Below, one piece after another: positions 53,501 through 64,000 of a stretch of 64,000 nucleotides of DNA. The translations under genes and the position numbers were made by a program. This stretch comes from Dipetalonema caudispina (lineage: Eukaryota; Nematoda; Chromadorea; Rhabditida; Onchocercidae): the NCBI GenBank assembly GCA_013365325.1, contig JABVXV010000243.1, positions 1-64,000 of the forward strand, given 5' to 3'. The stretch's first letter is position 1; the number at the start of each line of letters is the position of its first letter. The notes beneath the pieces are model-generated. The model saw only the letters and a list, made by a program, of their open reading frames with translations, had not been told where the DNA came from and searched no databases.

Positions 53501-56500
53501 TTTTTTTGCTAAAAAAGAAATAGTTTCAATTTTTCAATTCAGTGAAACGAATTGAATTGTTAATTTTTTGTTTTAGTTGTGCTGATTTTCTAGAAATATC
53601 GGATGTTTTTGTTGAAAATGGAGTAGAAATTTTACGACTTCAAGGTAAGAAATATTTACTTTTTTGATCGATTTGTTCCTCAAATTTATCGTTGGTTATG
53701 ACATTTTACGAAAGTCATCAAATTATTCCAAAATTATTTTTAATTAAAGTAAAAAGGAAATTTTACAGCTCGCTATTGTGCGAATACATTTCCGGGACCA
53801 ACAGTAACCGCATTTGGTTCACATGAACTTCGGGTTTTCTTCCTTTCCGATCATGAAGGTACCGGAAATGGCTTCAAAGCAATCTATCAAATTCGTAAAG
53901 CATTCGCTATGGAAATTCCAACAAAACGTTCGTATAAACATTTCATAAATATTTTTACTCATTTTCCCTTAAAATGAATAGAATGCGTTGATAGAACTTG
54001 TTTGATCTGACTTTTTTAAAATTATTTAAAGATGGTACAATCGAAAATTCGATACATGTCAATCTAACCTTTTAAAAAATGACTGAGATAATATGCCGTA
54101 TTTATCAAGATACAATATGATGCAGTAAATTTTAGCAGTTGCTCGACATTGTGGTCAACGAATCACTCGAACTGATGATTTGACCAGTGGTTGGTTAGTA
54201 TCACCTGGTTATCCGATAAAATACAATAAAGATTTGATTTGTGATTGGGAAATCATTGTGAGACCGAATCATCAGGTATTACAAGAGCTTTGAAATTCTT
54301 AACTTAGTAGTTTGAATTTAAAAATAGATTCAAAAATGGATTCAAGAATTGAATTTGAAATCGAATTCTAAGTAAATCAAATAAATACACGAATTTAAAA
54401 TTAAATAAAAGAATGGAATTTTGGATTTTTTTTAGTTACTAAATAAGAATTTGATAATTCAAAATGTTAATAAAACAGAAAAATTTAATTCCATATTGGA
54501 GGTATTGCTTCATCTTGTAAAAATGGAAATAGAGGGTTCAATGACTGCGGAATCGGTGAATTGCCAAAATGCGGTGATTCGAGTGGATGCTGGACGCGGT
54601 GTTGGTGCTGGTTCCGCGATACAGGAGATTTGCGGTACTGATGAAACTGTCGTACAGCCTATCATTTCAAAAAGTAACACTGTCCGCATTAGGTATTTCT
54701 TCTTTGCATTTAGAATGCTGGAAAAGAAAACCATTTCAATTAATTAAATTTTTGTAAAAGATTTTATTTCTAATGAATTTTCGTACTGAAATGATGAAGT
54801 ACTTTTATCGATTAATCGCATTCTATCCATGTCAAATGCTAATGTTTTAAAATTATTTTTTGAAAAATCAGAATATGAGTAAACAATTTTAAGCCAAAAA
54901 CGAAGTAAAAGTTGTTTGTTGGATAATTTTCAAAATCGTTCACTTTATCTCAATCTTTAATTAAATTGTTTTATCTTTTCCAGATTTTTCACATCACCGG
55001 ATAAAGTAAACGGTTTAAAAGGTTTTAATTTGACCTGGACAGAGGTTAAAAAAGTAACAGGTAAATATTTATTAATTAAAAGCTTTTATGCCTTTCTGTA
55101 ATAAATCATTGTAAAATGATAGATGCCAATTTTAAAGTTAAAAAAAAAAAAAAAACAAAACTAAATTCAAATCTTTTGAAGATGTATCAACACAGTAGAG
55201 TAGAATATTTCATGATTCTAATTTTCTCATCAATTCTCAGTTTATCCATAAAGACTATTTGGCATTTTGATTAAAAAGGAACTTTTGGCTTCTTTTCGAT
55301 GTAAACAGCATATTTTATCCTTATCTTGTATTACGAAAACAATTAGAAAATATGTAATCTTTAAAAGACGAAAAATTTAGAAATTAATTGAAAAACCCAC
55401 CAAATGATTAATTAATACATTTCCTTCGGAATTTTCCCCCTAATTACCATATATATATAAACAATTTTTCATTGATAACGATGTGATTTAATTTAAATTA
55501 AAAAATTTTTACCCAACAAAAATATTGTTTTGCTCATTTTTTTTTTTTTTTCTGTTTTTCTTTCCTAAAATTTACATTATTTGATTCTTACAGATGTTAG
55601 TGAATGCTTGTATCCATCGATGCATCTCTGTACATATACTAAATTATGTATCGATGCTCGTTTGAAGTGTAATGGTGATGAAAATTGTGGTTTACATGAT
55701 GATACTGATGAAGCGCACTGTATGTTTGCAATTTTTCTTAAAATCAAATCTTTAATTAAATTAATTTTCTCTTATGACACTGATATTATTGTATCGGTGA
55801 CTAAAAATTGTAGTTTACATAATGATACTAATGAAGCACATTTATGTTTGCCCGTTTAGGATGAATTTTTGATGAAATTAAACTTTTAATTAAATTAATT
55901 TTCTTTTACTATATTTATATTATTGTATCGGAAACACATCATATTTAATCATTTCATTAACTCTTTTACCATTTGTGGCAAATATTTGAATATTATCCAA
56001 GAATTACTTTATTTAGATTAATTCAGATTGCTAAGATATTAAGTTTATTTGCTATAGATAAACATAAATATATAGAGCAAATGTAAGTGATAAATAAATA
56101 ATCACTTTTGATCATCAGACAATTATTTCTATTCAATATTGATATTTGAAAAATTTTGTGCATTTAAATTTAAAAACTTTTCAAACTTTACATTTTTTTT
56201 TTTTTTTCCAAAAAATTTTGATATTATTCTAACATTTTAATTGATTCATTTATTCATGCATGTATTATATGCATGAATGAATTCATTTCTTATTTGTTAA
56301 GCATATAAATAATTTTTGGCATAAAAATTTTAGCGTTATTTTATTCAAATATTAAACGATGTATTGAAACTGATAAAATTGTTGATGTTTATTTTATTTT
56401 TAAAATATGGAATGAATGGATAGAATGGAAAGAAGAAAGGAAGGAAGGAAGGAATTAAGAATGGAAAGAGTAAACAAACATTCTTATTCAAATGCCAAAT

Positions 56501-56601
56501 ATGATAAATGAAATTTATTGGCTAGCATTATTGACGATTTCTCATTATAAATAGAATTATTTACTAACTATAAAATTGCATACCCACATACACACATACA
56601 C

Positions 56602-56634
<33 letters not shown>

Positions 56635-57430
56635 TACATATACACCCTCTCTCTCTCTCTCTCTCTTTGTGTAAGCAATAAACAATTTATGTTTTTTAAA
56701 ATTTTTCAAGAAAAAAAAAAAAGAAAGCCAATTTAAAAAATGTTGAAATTTTTAAAATGTTATAAATTTTTAAGCTATTTAATTGATTTTTTTTTTTTTT
56801 GCATAATTTCTTATTAATAAATTAAAAAATCAATAAAAATATTTCATTCATTTTTTTTTTCCCCTTTCTTTTGTCAGGTAATAAATTGGAGAATGCAGCT
56901 GATATACGTACGGTGCTTTTTTCGGCAATATTTTCCGGTTGCATATTTTTGTTCATTTCTGGCTTCCTCTGTTATATACTTAAGAAAAAATTGGAGAAAA
57001 AACGGAATAAACGTCGTCGTCATGCAAAATTTGGAATGAAACATCAACGAAAACCTTTTCGAAATGCAAGACCAATCTCCAAAGGTGATCCACAGTAAGT
57101 ATTTGATACATTTAACATCTTTTTTTTTTTTTTTTTGAGTTGATAATTTTAAATATTTTAAATTAATCATTTAGACTAAAACTAGTTTTTGAGTAATTAA
57201 TTTTATAACTAGTTATATGATAATGATAATCCATTTTTATATGTATATTCAGTTTACTACCCGCACCTGCAGCGTCACGTTTAACGCATCATAACGTAAC
57301 CACCGATATTATTCCATCATCGATAGAACAACGAAATGAAAAATCAGCAAATGGTGAAATGAACAGGAATAATCCCTCATTTATACATTCCATAAAACTT
57401 AATGATGATAGTAATACTTTTTACGGATAA
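43446..57430 (+). CDS. lev-10: LEV-10: CUB/LDLa receptor-clustering membrane protein
   Basis: Twenty-three exons: 43446-43542, 47744-47862, 48045-48127, 48632-48748, 49103-49200, 49761-49827, 50075-50123, 50728-50819, 50989-51150, 51303-51453, 51638-51765, 52057-52220, 52483-52614, 52813-52913, 52980-53095, 53577-53644, 53769-53927, 54136-54275, 54502-54692, 54984-55060, 55594-55719, 56878-57094, 57253-57430. Total 2832 nt, 943 aa, with all phases closing. Order: signal peptide (MLLSAILSVIFIFIHWCN); CUB domains at about 34-172, 185-308, 327-490, 501-625 and 640-768; LDLa 775-813 (six Cys, CNGDENC); membrane span 824-847; Lys/Arg-rich tail ending TFYG. This five-CUB-plus-LDLa type I layout matches C. 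elegans LEV-10, which clusters levamisole-sensitive acetylcholine receptors at neuromuscular junctions. Exon 1 is inferred from its signal peptide, perfect GTAAGT donor and matching phase, and is less certain. Intron 1 contains eat-18. Confidence 0.92.
47070..47074 (+). promoter_or_regulatory. Possible 5' acceptor of eat-18
   Basis: CTCAG ends 50 bases before the eat-18 ATG, following pyrimidine-rich sequence. It may be a trans-splice or cis-splice acceptor. Confidence 0.35.
47125..47337 (+). CDS. eat-18: EAT-18: nicotinic receptor auxiliary protein
   Basis: A single exon encodes 70 aa from ATG at 47125 to TAA at 47335-47337. The N-terminal 39 residues are charged and contain three Cys (MRTLERIMEARINLLNYEKN, then CSFCRNLDC). 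One membrane span covers about 40-62 and a short tail ends LSYEE. In C. elegans EAT-18 is a tiny single-span protein encoded within the lev-10 locus and required for pharyngeal nicotinic receptors containing EAT-2. Size, topology and location all agree. The stop overlaps a GA|GTAAGT donor: splicing from 47333 to 47744 replaces the last codons with Glu-Met-stop (TGA 47748-47750), giving 71 aa. CTCAG ending at 47074 could be the 5' acceptor. Identification rests on remembered family features and context, not a database search. Confidence 0.86.
   Translation: MAQMRTLERIMEARINLLNYEKNEKMKEDCSFCRNLDCDIIFALLFICIIACLLILILFFWLKGVLSYEE
47510..47566. repeat. (CA)n(GA)n compound microsatellite
   Basis: CA repeats run directly into GA repeats, between eat-18 and lev-10 exon 2. 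Any transcript that retains this intron carries the repeat. Confidence 0.95.
48270..48630 (+). repeat. Three dispersed copies of a 45-bp repeat in lev-10 intron 3
   Basis: Copies near 48273, 48499 and 48580 share AAACAAACGCAAATTTTCAA followed by a WGGAAATTAGTTGNTAA-like end. The third copy runs almost into the exon 4 acceptor at 48631. Confidence 0.8.
50010..50033. repeat. (GA)n microsatellite in lev-10 intron 6
   Basis: GA repeat of about 11 units, located about 45 bases before the exon 7 acceptor. Confidence 0.93.
51239..51302 (+). repeat. (TTATTG)n repeat forming an acceptor tract
   Basis: TTG and TTATTG units fill the last 60 bases of lev-10 intron 9 and end in GTTATAG at the exon 10 boundary. 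They take the place of the usual poly-T tract. Confidence 0.88.
55801..55931 (+). pseudogene. Decayed tandem copy of the lev-10 LDLa half-exon
   Basis: Sequence 55678-55797, covering the 3' part of exon 21 plus intron, recurs at 55801-55931. The copy would read NCSLHNDTNEAHL, against NCGLHDDTDEAHC in the real exon. The terminal Cys and the TGTATG donor region have changed (CACTGTATG to CATTTATG), so it can neither complete an LDLa fold nor splice normally. A stop follows four codons later. It lies in intron 21 and should be removed from the mRNA. Confidence 0.85.
56440..56666. repeat. (GGAA)n, (CA/CATA)n and (TC)n microsatellites in lev-10 intron 21
   Basis: A short GGAA run at about 56438-56452, CA/CATA repeats at 56584-56642 and CT repeats at 56646-56666. 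Confidence 0.92.
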
Positions 57431-57461
57431 TTTTATCATCGTTTTGATAGAAAATTTTAGA

Positions 57462-57467
57462 AATAAA
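57462..57467 (+). terminator. Polyadenylation signal candidate of lev-10
   Basis: AATAAA lies 32 bases after the lev-10 stop codon. Given the AT-richness, the motif alone is modest evidence. Confidence 0.5.
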
Positions 57468-59635
57468 ATTAAATTGAAATCAATCTCTTCGATATTGAAG
57501 TGCTTGTTATTTCGTAATTAATAAATTGTATAAGATATACTCGAAGATTCATTAATATTATTATTATTTTAATAAAATTAATTTTGATGAAAATTTCACA
57601 GCATCAGAAAAGTTATTATTTTACAGCTTCATATTTTTTCTATTTTACCCTCCTTAATTTTTTGTATAATTTTAATTTGGCATATTAAAATCTTTATGAA
57701 CAGTAATAAAAATTAGCGTAATTTTACAGCTTCTCTTATATCTTTTGACTATTTTTTTTTTTCTTTTCAAATTAACCATATATTTGTAAAATTTGTATAA
57801 AAAACATTGTTAATTTGAATTTATTAAATTTGTTGAATAATTTTTTATCTATGGATTAATTTTTTGGAAATTCAAAAAGTTCTACGAAATTTCTGAATGT
57901 TTTTTTTTTTTTTTTTGTGCACAGATTCAAATTAATTTTGCTTAAATCCAATCAATGAATTGATCGAAATAATAATGATTATTAGGCACTATAAACTAAT
58001 TTTTTTGCAAAATGATTAATTCTAGTATAATTCATAATATTTAAAAATATTTGCATTATTTTCGGCTAAAATTTCAACAAGAAACATATTCAATTATTAT
58101 GCATTTAAAAAAAAAAAAAAAAAACAACAAACAATTGTGTTTTCAAAAAATAATCAATAATTATTTGATTGAAATATATTGTTTACTTATTAATCTTTTG
58201 TTATTTGTTGTGATATTTGAAATGCTCTTCCTGATGCTTTAAACATGCATTCGTTTCTGTATTATACAAATGGTTCAATTTTTAAATCTGAAAGAAAATT
58301 TCTTTGTATTTTTTTTTTTTGATAATTTTGTGCTTACAACAGATATTATTTTAAATAAAAAAAAAAACAAAGTATAATAAAAGAGAAAGTGAATAAATTT
58401 GACATTAATATGATGACAAATATTATGCTTACTTCTATCGAAAATTATTTTTTCATAATGGATATATAGAATTTTATGATTGAATTCATCAAAAGTTGCT
58501 TGCACTCTGAATGAGTATTTAATGATTGATAAAAAAGTTAAAATTTTTGAGGTGGAAAAAGTAAACGATAGAAATTAAGGAAAGAAATCTATGAATTTGC
58601 AAGAATGATGAAAGTTTTATAAATAAAGCCAAATAATTTATTTGTTATCATTTCAACTTTTCCCATATCCTTGTTCTTCTACTGCACTGCAAATATTGGA
58701 GTAATTTAAAAATCGTATACTTCAATGTACTTGTAGTGTATGGAAAAGTGAAATAAATCAGTCAAGCGTGAAATGAACATGATTGGAATGTAAACTGAAA
58801 TTTCAACATTGATTCAATGCTACAGTGAATTTTGAAATAAAATGTTCAGATGATAAACTAGAAAACTGGAAAGAGAATGAATGAATTGATAAAGGAAAAC
58901 AGAAAAGGAACTTGAATACTTCTTTCTATTGATAGAAAAATTTGAATAATAGATTTTATAAAAGTATGTCCTATTAAAAACGAGGCATTTCAGGTTTTTA
59001 AAAATTATATGAGAGGAGAAATAGAGGTGATAATAAATACAGAAAAATAATTTGAAATTTCATATAGCAATGGTAGGAAAAGGAAAAAGGTGGAAAGAGA
59101 GAGAGGAAAGAGGGAGAGAGATAAAGATCACCACGACTAGTTTTGTATATTAACTCGAATTCAAATAATTAAGGCAATCAGATATTTTGATGACATTGTA
59201 AAATTTCGTAATATTAGTTAAAAAGAATTAATTGCTTGATGGTAGCTCAATTATTCCACTAATTACCAACCATATTAATTATTGCAACATAATAAGTTGT
59301 GTAGGAGTAACGTAATAATGCATGTAATAGTTTTCAATTAGATTAGAATGAAAATGATCATTTATTGATTATATTAAATGATAAATATATTCAATGCAAT
59401 TTTTATCACTACAATTCAATGATAAATGTAATAATATATGTTGAAAATGCTACTATAATAAGTATCACTTTTTTTTTTTCTTTTATGTTATCATTTTTAT
59501 CATTGTAATTAAATGTGTAAATGTAATAACGTATAAAGAAAACGATGATTGTTTATGGATAATCCAATACTGTAGTAATTATCAATCACTTTAATTACTG
59601 TAACATCAATTAGTTGCACTAATTAATATGATAAA

Positions 59636-59985
59636 TAATGTAGTGGTAACATAGATAACGTATATGTATATTATAAATTTCTTGATAAAAATTATCAACT
59701 TATAAATGTAAAATGATAAGTGATATATATATTTATCAATTTTATCACTTCTAATTAAATTTATTAAAATACAATAATTTATGATAATGGTAAATAATAT
59801 AGTGATAAATAATGTAGTGATAACATAGATAACGTATATGCATATTATAAATTTCTTGATAAAAATTATCAACTTATAAATGTAAAATGATAAGTGATGT
59901 ATATATTTATCAATTTTTAATAAACTTTTAATTAAATTTATTAAAATACAATAATTTATGATAATGTTAAGTGATATGGTGATAA
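59636..59985. repeat. Tandem duplication with period 174 bp
   Basis: Two closely similar copies start with GTAGTGRTAACATAGATAAC at 59640 and 59814. Both contain TTTCTTGATAAAAATTATCA and ATACAATAATTTATGATAAT. High similarity indicates a recent event. Confidence 0.92.
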
Positions 59986-60063
59986 ATAATCGGTTATCAT
60001 TGTCTCTTTTTTTTTTGATACAATTCTTAAACTTATCATTTTGGGTCCTAACACGCTTACTTT

Positions 60064-60153
60064 AATACGGTGTCAGTTAAATCAGCTGCTTTGCACAAAG
60101 CAAAATATTTAGTTCGGTGATCAATAATATGGACGAGTCCATCATACCGTGTT
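60064..60153. other. Possible structured RNA or palindromic element
   Basis: Outer arms AATACGGT (60064-60071) and ACCGTGTT (60146-60153) can form 8 bp with one G-U pair. They enclose two perfect short hairpins: TGCTTTG/CAAAGCA (60087-60102) and ATGGAC/GTCCAT (60129-60142). An Sm-like AATTTTTTG follows at about 60167. The patch is more GC-rich than its surroundings. No known RNA family is recognised, and transcription is unknown. Confidence 0.35.
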
Positions 60154-60968
60154 GTGTTGTTGAGATAATTTTTTGTTATGTTTATTTACTGGTAAATGAT
60201 CAATTTTGGTATTAGAATTGTTTATTATAAATTATTAAATTAATTTAATTAGTATCAATCTATTGATAATATCATGTTATCATGAAATTTTAGCAATAAT
60301 TTTGATGAAGTTTTTTTTTAATGTCACTTTACTATTTTATTAATGGATTTAATGAATTTCTAGTATATAAATTTTAACAAAATAAAAAAAAAAAAAAAAA
60401 AAAGAGAAAAAAATTTCGTAAATTTAATGTATATTGTATTTAATAATAAGTATTATTTCTTATATACGATCTGATAATAATTTTAAGGAAATTAAAGAGC
60501 GCCAAAGAAAGGAAAATTCCCGAAAATTTCTTCACATTAAATGCTGGGAAATTATTTTTTCCCAGTTGTACTTGTTGTTTTCCTAAAGAAATTTCGCTCT
60601 GATATTATTGATGTGTTGTTTCTTTCTTTTTTTTTTTCTTGCTCTCATCCTTTTATGGATTTCGTTTCTTTTTTTATAAGGAAAGAAAAAGGAGAATTTG
60701 GGTTTTTTTTTTTTCAAAAGCATTTGGGAGTTTTTTTTTTAATTTTTAAAGAAAAGACAACAGTTCAATGCAGTAAATCATCGATTAAAATAAATCACCT
60801 CCGAAGAAGTGATTGAACTATACGAAAAGATAGAAAGTAATGCTAAATGAATTTAAAGTCAGAGATTAAATCACTTTTTTATTAGAATTTTTGAGACTCG
60901 ACTAAATATTTTAGACTTTGTTTTCGATTTTGAAAAAAATTTGATTCGATCCTATGAATTCTTTCATT

Positions 60969-60973
60969 TTCAG
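60969..60973 (+). promoter_or_regulatory. Possible trans-splice acceptor of the RanBPM homologue
   Basis: A TTTTCAG sequence ends at 60973, 114 bases before the proposed ATG at 61088. It would give a short GC-richer leader with several GGCCGG and TTG repeats. Confidence 0.4.
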
Positions 60974-61087
60974 ATAGAACTTGTAATTCGAGATATCCGG
61001 GGTAAAGAAGTGTCGATTGGCCGGTTGTGAGGTGGTGTGGCCGGTTGTTGTTGTCGTTACTGCGAGGTGCGGAAAGTAAGAAAGAAA

Positions 61088-63766
61088 ATGGCTATGGAAG
61101 TTGAAGTATTACAAAATGTAACTTTTTTGTTCCAAACATTTTTTTTACTAGCTTTCTCATCGATGGATTTAATTTTTTCGAAAAGTTTTGAAAAAACTGC
61201 ACCGAAATTATAAATTTCCCTGCCTAAACAATTTACATTACGAGTGAGTTGCAGCCTGTTCAGCAAATCTTTTTTCGCGGCAACTTTAGGGAAAATTACG
61301 TATTTGAGAAAGGTTTACTCGCAGAAGTTCAGAAAACTAGTATTTCTATTTAAGTGAGTGTTCATGATAAACTGAAATGAATTTGATTTTTATATGATGT
61401 TACGATGAGTGCCCTTATTGTTCTCCATGCAATGATCTTTACCAATGTTCACTTGGCTGTTTCACGGAATAATCTTCCACCGACGTGCCTTAAAATATTT
61501 TTTACGTTATTGCACAGTGTACTTTACATAACTATGGAAAGTATATTGGACAAAAGCCTGGCAAAAAAAGTTGTGTCGAAACTTTTGACTTCAGGATTAG
61601 TGTAATTTTCTTCCAAAGCAATTTGGGAATCCTTATCCACTATTCCAGCTCAGAAACCAATATGTGGAGAAAATTTCGAGATTTTTGCATATTCAAGAAG
61701 GTTTAAATATTGCAGAATTTTGATGATGCACCATTGGATGATGTTGTTGAGGTGAAAAGCTTGAGTCCTGATCCGGCAATGAGGCGTAGGAGACCACGAT
61801 ATAAGGTGATATGTGCAGGAGAACGGCCTAAAGAAGTGAATGAACGTTTGCTCCAGCTTTATCCATTTGTAGACCAGAAGGTGAGTAACTGTGTTTTACG
61901 TCAATACTTTTTTATGACTCCCTTAAATTTTCCACGATCCCTAAAATCCTGAAGTTCGTAGAAACTTCCTCCGATGCTTCAGAACGGATACTTTGCATGT
62001 GTACTGTCCAGGCTTGCGCCATATGTCTGCTTGCAGTATATGATATGTCCGGTAAGCACAGTACCCAATTGTGGCATACTGCAAATCTCTTAGAAGGTGA
62101 AACTTAAACATAGTTTGGGATGTGTCTTCCAAATATTTAAAACAGGTAGTGGAAACCTGGGTGCAGATTACTTGTAAACAATCATGAAATAGTAATATAT
62201 GGAAAATAGTTATTTTCGATATCTTTAAATTTTTCAAAATTCTGGAAAAAGAAAAAAGCTAGTGCTAAGTATTTTGCAAGCTATATTTTAAAAAGGAATG
62301 AACGGCTGAATTATTCCCGGATGTCTCCATAATTCCAGTAATTGTTGCAGAAAACACCACTGCCGACACATTGGAGCCATCAAGATAAGGCGGCATCTTT
62401 AGTTGTTACAAACGATTATCGTAATGTTGCTTATGCTGGTGAGTATTATTTACAGATTTCAAAATTTTTTAAGTTTAACGCTTAGATTTCAACTTCTCAA
62501 GTTCTTCACATTCTTTTTGATGTCTTTTTTTCTGTGCAGATAGTGGGGATCCCAATCAGGAGCTGAATGCAAAGGATGCTGCAGCGGTACGCGCCGATCA
62601 TCCAATCCCGATAACATGTGGTGTGTACTATTTCGAGGTAACAATAGTATGTAGCGGAGCTGAGTGTTGTATGGGTGTTGGGTTATGTGAACGAAATGTC
62701 GATCTGAATAGATTGCCAGGTTTGCATTGTATATAGCATTATACCATAAAAAAAGAAAAGAGAGATTTAAATGTTCTCTCCCTCTTCTCTCCGAAAAGAC
62801 TTAAATGTTCTCTCTTAAAACTTTTACAACAAATATGAGTCATCTGGTGCTCTGATGTTTCACATCTGCTGGTCATTTACGCTACGGCATTTCAAATGAT
62901 CAGAAGGCTGCGAACCACTATTATAAATTGTTTAGGCTTTAACCATATAATCTGTGTTACCCGCTATGGGAGTGTTTTTGTAATATCTCTGAAGTTTCTG
63001 AGTAAAGACAATATCTCAATTGAAAAGAAAATTTTTAGTCAATAATCATGAAATTTAGGCTGGGACAGAGCATCATACGGTTATCATGGTGATGATGGCA
63101 ATTTTTTTTGCTCATCAGGCACTGGACATGCATATGGACCCACATTTAAGATGAACGATGTCATTGGTTGTGGTGTAGACTTTGTTAGAAAATCAATATT
63201 TTTCACCAAAAATGGCCGACACTTGGGTTAGTTCCTATTTGATTTATTGATTTTTAGGCATTTTTGCAAAAATTGAAGCGAAACTTGATTTACTGATTTA
63301 TTATAAGACATCTGCTACAAATAAGAAAACTTTAAAGGTCTCCTTTTTTTTAATTTATAACAGGCCTGAACCACAGTACGTAACGACGTCATTACGTAAT
63401 AGGTTGAATTTTCGAAATTGTTGCCTAGACGTTTTATTATATTTTGAAGCGTGAAAGTATTATACGAGGCAATTATCGATTGCGCAAACTAGTCAAAAAA
63501 AAAAAGGAGATTGTGAATAAAGAACAAATTGCCGTATGAAATAAAATATTGATTCTTTTATTTCATGAATAATTGCTGTATTGCAGTTATTGTAAAGCCT
63601 TTTAGAATGTTCATTCTCATTATCTTCTATTGTAGGTATTGCTATAATGGAAGTTGAAAACGTTGTTGATTTGTATCCAATGATTGGCCTTCAAAAACAT
63701 GGTGCGATTGCGGATTCGAACTTTGGACAATATCCTTTCAAGTACGACATTGAACAAGAATTCAAG
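61088..63766 (+). CDS. RanBP9/RanBP10 (RanBPM) homologue, SPRY part; 3' end not seen
   Basis: Proposed exons: 61088-61117, 61716-61880, 62351-62438, 62540-62719, 63059-63226, 63636-63766. Phases close and give about 253 residues before the window ends. The conserved RanBPM start of the SPRY region is clear: [20 protein letters not shown]. It is followed by [20 protein letters not shown], then [40 protein letters not shown] and [16 protein letters not shown]. The SPRY/B30.2 domain spans about 80-250. Family members are scaffolds of the CTLH/GID E3 ubiquitin ligase complex and carry LisH, CTLH and CRA domains after SPRY, none of which is visible here. The ten-residue first exon is inferred from ATG, donor (AAT|GTAACT) and phase, and is uncertain. 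The last donor (AAG|GTCATC) is weak; without it the frame runs to a stop at 63924-63926. Confidence 0.87.
63377..63398. promoter_or_regulatory. Perfect palindrome with CRE-like core in RanBPM intron
   Basis: TACGTAA and TTACGTA arms flank CGACGTCA, so a GACGTC palindrome sits inside a larger inverted repeat. It resembles a bZIP/CREB-type site. Function is not shown. Confidence 0.4.
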
Positions 63767-64000
63767 GTCATCATTGTATTCTATTCAATGCTATTTCTGA
63801 GCATATCATTGTTCCCTCTCGTTCCGATAGTAATAAAACGGTCAGTTGGAATAACAATAAGCAAGAATTGTGAGGAAATGCAGTGCAGTGCGTTCTCCGT
63901 TGAGGATACAGTTGCATGCGGGATATGATCGAGTATCAGTTGCCTAAAAAGAGGCCTGTAGTGGCAACCGTTTAACCACATTCACTGAATGATTAAATAT

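Larger units (their letters stand above)
57468..60970. other. Intergenic region between lev-10 and the RanBPM homologue
   Basis: AT-rich DNA without a supported gene. It contains many TGATAA/TTATCA words from about 59380 to 60000, a 174-bp duplication and a structured patch at 60064-60153. The frame at 60541-60816 is Phe/Lys homopolymer-driven and not convincing. Confidence 0.6.

Noticed and set aside
54451..54501. Earlier acceptor (AAACAG) for lev-10 exon 19
   Set aside because: It requires phase 1, but the upstream donor is phase 0, and CUB alignment fits exon start at 54502.
60064..60153. Hammerhead ribozyme
   Set aside because: The three-stem shape and the GGACGAGTCC word prompted a check, but the CUGANGA and GAAA core blocks are missing on both strands.
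61405..61605. 66-aa ATG frame in the first intron of the RanBPM homologue
   Set aside because: It lies within an inferred intron and has no recognised domain or splice sites; the locally higher GC makes longer chance frames likely.

Overview
The window is nuclear DNA of a nematode, most probably a parasitic (spirurid or filarial-type) species. It is very AT-rich, full of poly(A)/poly(T) runs and microsatellites, and its genes are split into many small exons. Introns begin GTAAG/GTATG-like and mostly end TTTNCAG or TTTAG. Several genes have an acceptor-like AG just upstream of the ATG, as expected for spliced-leader trans-splicing. The strongest taxonomic clue is a lev-10/eat-18 complex locus, an arrangement I know only from nematodes. 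The genus is an inference.

Layout: (1) 1-165 is poly(A), and 166-800 holds a cluster of TGCATG motifs. (2) 1917-6902, minus strand: a ten-exon F-box protein gene (536 aa), with a long inverted repeat in one intron. (3) 6903-23758: a 17 kb stretch without recognisable genes, holding homopolymers, microsatellites, tandem duplications and some perfect hairpins. (4) 23759-30292, minus strand: a complete twelve-exon SLC22-type organic cation transporter (571 aa). (5) 30293-43445: a second gene-poor stretch. (6) 43446-57430, plus strand: a 23-exon lev-10 orthologue (943 aa; signal peptide, five CUB domains, LDLa, one membrane span, basic tail), with eat-18 nested in its first intron. (7) 57431-60970: intergenic, with a 174-bp tandem duplication and a possible structured element. 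(8) 61088 to about 63766, plus strand: the 5' part of a RanBP9/10 (RanBPM) homologue, including the whole SPRY domain; the gene probably continues beyond the window.

In each of these models the splice phases close across all exons, which is the main internal check. The functional theme is nicotinic signalling. LEV-10 clusters levamisole receptors at body-muscle junctions in C. elegans, and EAT-18 is an auxiliary subunit of pharyngeal nicotinic receptors. The most notable feature is the overlap: the eat-18 stop codon lies inside a consensus splice donor, and using that donor joins eat-18 to lev-10 exon 2 in a different reading frame, giving an immediate stop. I found no tRNA, rRNA, CRISPR array, transposase or viral gene.
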